Below are positions 61,864 through 64,000 of a DNA stretch of 64,000 bases, in pieces. Under the pieces are notes generated by a model. The model was not told the DNA's origin. It did no database searches and saw nothing but the letters and a program-made list of their open reading frames with translations. The DNA is from Pandoraea horticolens. Its GTDB lineage: Bacteria > Pseudomonadota > Gammaproteobacteria > Burkholderiales > Burkholderiaceae. The stretch spans positions 496,001 to 560,000 of the forward strand of contig NZ_CABPSM010000001.1 in the NCBI RefSeq assembly GCF_902459555.1, written 5' to 3'. The position numbers and the translations under genes are program-made. Each line of letters opens with the position of its first letter. Positions within the stretch are counted from its first letter, which is position 1.

Positions 61864-62994
61864 ATGGCCGATCTGAACGAACCGAACACACGGCTCAACA
61901 CGGGCGCATCGCGCCATCGCAGCCGTCGCAGCTTCCTGCGCACGTCGCTCGCCGCCTCGCTCGCCACGTTGGGCTCGACCGCTGCCGGCAGCGCTTTCGC
62001 AGAACTCACGTCGACCGAAGGCGCCACCCGTCTGGCGGCCGCCAGCACCGCGCGCCGCAGCGTCATCATCGACTGCGACCCCGGTCAGGACGATGCGATC
62101 GCCATCCTCTTCGCCCTGGGCGCGCACGACCAGATCGACCTGAAGGCGCTGACCGCCGTGGGCGGCAACGTGCCGTTGAATCTGACCGAGCGCAACGCCC
62201 GCATCGTGCGCGACTGGGCGGACAAGACGACGACGCTGCCGGTCTACGCCGGTTGCCCGAAGCCACTCATGCGTGAGCTGATTACCGCTGCGAACGTGCA
62301 CGGCCGCACGGGTCTCGATGGCGTGACGCTGCACGAGCCGTGCGGCCCGCTCGCCCCGCAGCACGCCGTAACGTATCTGATCGATACCCTGCGCGCCGCC
62401 GCGCCGGGCAGCGTGACACTCGTGGCGCTCGGTCCGCTAACGAACATCGCCACCGCACTGACCGCCGCGCCGGAAGGCGCCAAGGCCCTGCGCGAGATCG
62501 TGTTGATGGGGGGTGCGTGGTTCGAGCGCGGCAACATTACGCCAGCGGCCGAATTCAACATCTACGTCGACCCGGAAGCCGCAGGCATCGTGCTCGGCGC
62601 GGGTGTGCCCGTGACCGTGTTGCCGCGCGACGTCTGTGTGAAAGCACCGATCACGCCGGAACGCGTGGCCCCGTTCCGTGCGCTGAAGAATCGTTGCGGC
62701 CCGATCGTCGCGGACATTCTCGCGGCGGAAGTCGCGTATCAGAAGGGACGTCGCGGTGTGGAATCCGCGCCGATGTACGACCCGTGCACCATTGGCTACC
62801 TGGTCGATCCCACGATGTTCGGCGGCCGCCGTGTGAATGTGGCCGTTGAGACGACGGGCCAGCTTACGCTGGGCGAGACGGTCGTGGACTGGAACGGCCG
62901 CTCGAAGCGCGCGGTGAATGCCACGTGGATCACCGATGTCGACGCCGGCCGCTTCTACGACACGCTGCTCGCCCGTATCGCACGCCTGCCGTAA
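61864..62994 (+). CDS. Tat-exported nucleoside hydrolase
   Basis: 376 residues. Hydrolyses ribonucleosides to base and ribose. A twin-arginine signal (SRRSFLR at residues 20-26, then a hydrophobic stretch ending SAFAE) indicates folded export to the periplasm. The active-site calcium motif is DCDPGQDDA at 70-78; 'NVPLNLTERNARIVRDWADK', 'VALGPLTNIATALTAAPEGA', 'MGGAWFERGNITPAAEFNIY' and 'VDPEAAGIVLGAGVPV' complete the IU-type pattern. Co-directional with the porin, 39 bases away. A bidirectional terminator follows. Confidence 0.91.
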   Translation: MADLNEPNTRLNTGASRHRSRRSFLRTSLAASLATLGSTAAGSAFAELTSTEGATRLAAASTARRSVIIDCDPGQDDAIAILFALGAHDQIDLKALTAVGGNVPLNLTERNARIVRDWADKTTTLPVYAGCPKPLMRELITAANVHGRTGLDGVTLHEPCGPLAPQHAVTYLIDTLRAAAPGSVTLVALGPLTNIATALTAAPEGAKALREIVLMGGAWFERGNITPAAEFNIYVDPEAAGIVLGAGVPVTVLPRDVCVKAPITPERVAPFRALKNRCGPIVADILAAEVAYQKGRRGVESAPMYDPCTIGYLVDPTMFGGRRVNVAVETTGQLTLGETVVDWNGRSKRAVNATWITDVDAGRFYDTLLARIARLP

Positions 62995-63023
62995 ATTCGT
63001 CGACGTGAAGACGCCGGCGTAGG

Positions 63024-63061
63024 AATAACGCGGTGGCCCGGAACGGCCGCCGCGTTATTTG
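63024..63061. terminator. Bidirectional intrinsic terminator
   Basis: AATAACGCGGTGGCC and GGCCGCCGCGTTATT form a 15-bp stem with a single G-T pair and a 6-base loop, flanked by AA-rich and TTT ends. It separates the nucleoside hydrolase from the convergent LysR gene. Confidence 0.85.
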
Positions 63062-63084
63062 CATGACGCGCGGTGCGCGGGCGA

Positions 63085-64000
63085 TCACGTTGCGAGATGC
63101 CGCGCGATCCAGTCGCGGCAGGCGCTGACCTGAGGGCCGCGCTCCTTGCCGTCGAGCGACATCAGCGCCACGGTGCGCGTGACGCGCGGTGCCGTGACCT
63201 CGAGAGCGACGAGCGCCGGGTCGTGCAGATGCAAGGTATAGAGCCTGGGCAGAATCGCCAGGGCAAGCCCGCTGCGCACCAGCGCGTAAAGCGGCTCGGT
63301 GTACTCCATGCGGTACTTCGGTTCGAGCCGCAGATTCTGCGAGCCACCGGTGCGTTGCAGGGAATCGCTGACGTTACCGCGCACGAAAACCGCGAGGTCG
63401 CGCTCGGTGAGCTGTGTCCATGTGACAGACGCCACCGAAGCGAGCGGGTCGTCGCGACGCGTCACGAGCACGATCTCGTCGTCGAACAGGTCGTCGCACC
63501 GAAAGCCATCGGCACGCGCGGCGTGACCGGCCTCGTCGGCATCGTCGCGAACCCCGACGCCGAGGTCGATTTCACCGCGCGCGAGGGCCGCGACGAGTTC
63601 GCTGTTCGGCAGATCGGACAGCGCGAAGCGCACATTCGGATGTGCCTCGCGCAACATGCCGAGCACCGGTAACAGACGCGCCGCGACCGACGGAATGAAG
63701 CCGATGCGCACCGTCTGGGCTTGCAGTGCGAAGGTACTCGTCATGTCGTCGAACGTGCCGCGCGCGGCGTTGAGCAGACGTTCGGCGAGCGGCAGGATGG
63801 TCGTACCGGCTTCGGTCAGCGTGAGGCGGTGCGCCGAGCGCTCGAACAACCGGCCACCGAGCAGGAATTCGATTTGCCGGATGGCCGCCGTGAGGGCGGG
63901 CTGCGTCACCGAGAGCGCCTGCGCCGCCTGCGTGAAACTGCGCGAGTGGGCGAGCGCGACGAAGTACTGCACCTGACGCAACGTGAGCGCGGGTAGCGGC
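63085..64000 (-). CDS. LysR-family transcriptional regulator (5' end off the window)
   Basis: About 305 residues visible. The frame runs open to the right edge: before TTG 63981 it reads PLPALT, the usual lead of a LysR protein (LTLRQVQYF), so the true start is probably beyond 64000. 'FVALAHSRSFTQAAQALSVT', 'QPALTAAIRQIEFLLGGRLF' and 'ERSAHRLTLTEAGTTILPLA' form the DNA-binding domain; the effector domain starts near 'VRIGFIPSVAARLLPVLGML'. Target unknown since its divergent neighbour is outside the window. Confidence 0.87.
   Translation of the reverse strand, partial: PLPALTLRQVQYFVALAHSRSFTQAAQALSVTQPALTAAIRQIEFLLGGRLFERSAHRLTLTEAGTTILPLAERLLNAARGTFDDMTSTFALQAQTVRIGFIPSVAARLLPVLGMLREAHPNVRFALSDLPNSELVAALARGEIDLGVGVRDDADEAGHAARADGFRCDDLFDDEIVLVTRRDDPLASVASVTWTQLTERDLAVFVRGNVSDSLQRTGGSQNLRLEPKYRMEYTEPLYALVRSGLALAILPRLYTLHLHDPALVALEVTAPRVTRTVALMSLDGKERGPQVSACRDWIARHLAT

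Overview
The window is a dense, high-GC (roughly mid-60s percent by eye) chromosomal segment. It most resembles a betaproteobacterium of the Burkholderiaceae, with Pandoraea or a Burkholderia relative as my best guess. The pointers are the general porin type, the Wsp surface-sensing operon, the many LysR/MFS pairs and the rich nitrogen-scavenging gene content; no rRNA or marker gene fixes the species. I recognised no tRNA, rRNA, CRISPR array, insertion sequence or phage gene. Nearly all of the sequence is protein-coding, and only two gene-free stretches exceed 300 bases (43599-44005 and 56371-56855).

Layout. (1) 1-10.3 kb: the tail of a molybdopterin oxidoreductase, agmatine deiminase, and a GntR regulator divergent from a five-gene branched-chain-type ABC transporter. 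The transporter is followed by an M20 amidohydrolase and an M81 (MlrC-like) metallopeptidase, which together look like an uptake-and-degradation unit for an amide-containing compound of unknown identity. (2) 10.3-22.7 kb: a minus-strand operon urtABCDE-fmdA-fmdB-amiE for uptake and hydrolysis of urea or short-chain amides. It is divergent from a very large hybrid sensor kinase whose N-terminal half is an NCS1-type transporter, plus a LuxR-type response regulator; a perfect 24-bp inverted repeat lies between the two. (3) 22.7-29.4 kb: an MFS/M20 hydrolase pair with a divergent LysR gene, an orphan membrane-anchored TAXI protein, a GNAT acetyltransferase and a glutathione transferase-like protein. 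(4) 29.4-38.1 kb: a complete Wsp chemosensory operon (wspABCDEFR) ending in a diguanylate cyclase. (5) 38.3-41.7 kb: a class III aminotransferase and a beta-keto acid cleavage enzyme, divergent from an RpiR regulator. (6) 41.8-53.4 kb: a small secreted protein, an Fsr-like exporter, a CSS-EAL c-di-GMP phosphodiesterase, ModE, two LysR-associated MFS exporters and several small unknown proteins. (7) 53.5-55.6 kb: a visibly lower-GC desaturase/DMT-exporter pair, possibly acquired. (8) 55.7-64 kb: dipeptidase E, malate synthase G, a YjiN-like membrane protein, a porin paired with a Tat-exported nucleoside hydrolase, and a LysR regulator running off the end.

How it works together. The dominant theme is scavenging of organic nitrogen and carbon: agmatine, amides and urea, N-acyl or carbamoyl amino acids, beta-amino or beta-keto acids, nucleosides and glyoxylate. 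Each module carries its own regulator. The second theme is cyclic-di-GMP, with a surface-responsive cyclase (WspR) and a periplasm-sensing phosphodiesterase. The most distinctive element is the NCS1-transporter/histidine-kinase/receiver fusion facing the amide operon. It reads as a substrate-sensing two-component system built on a transporter scaffold.
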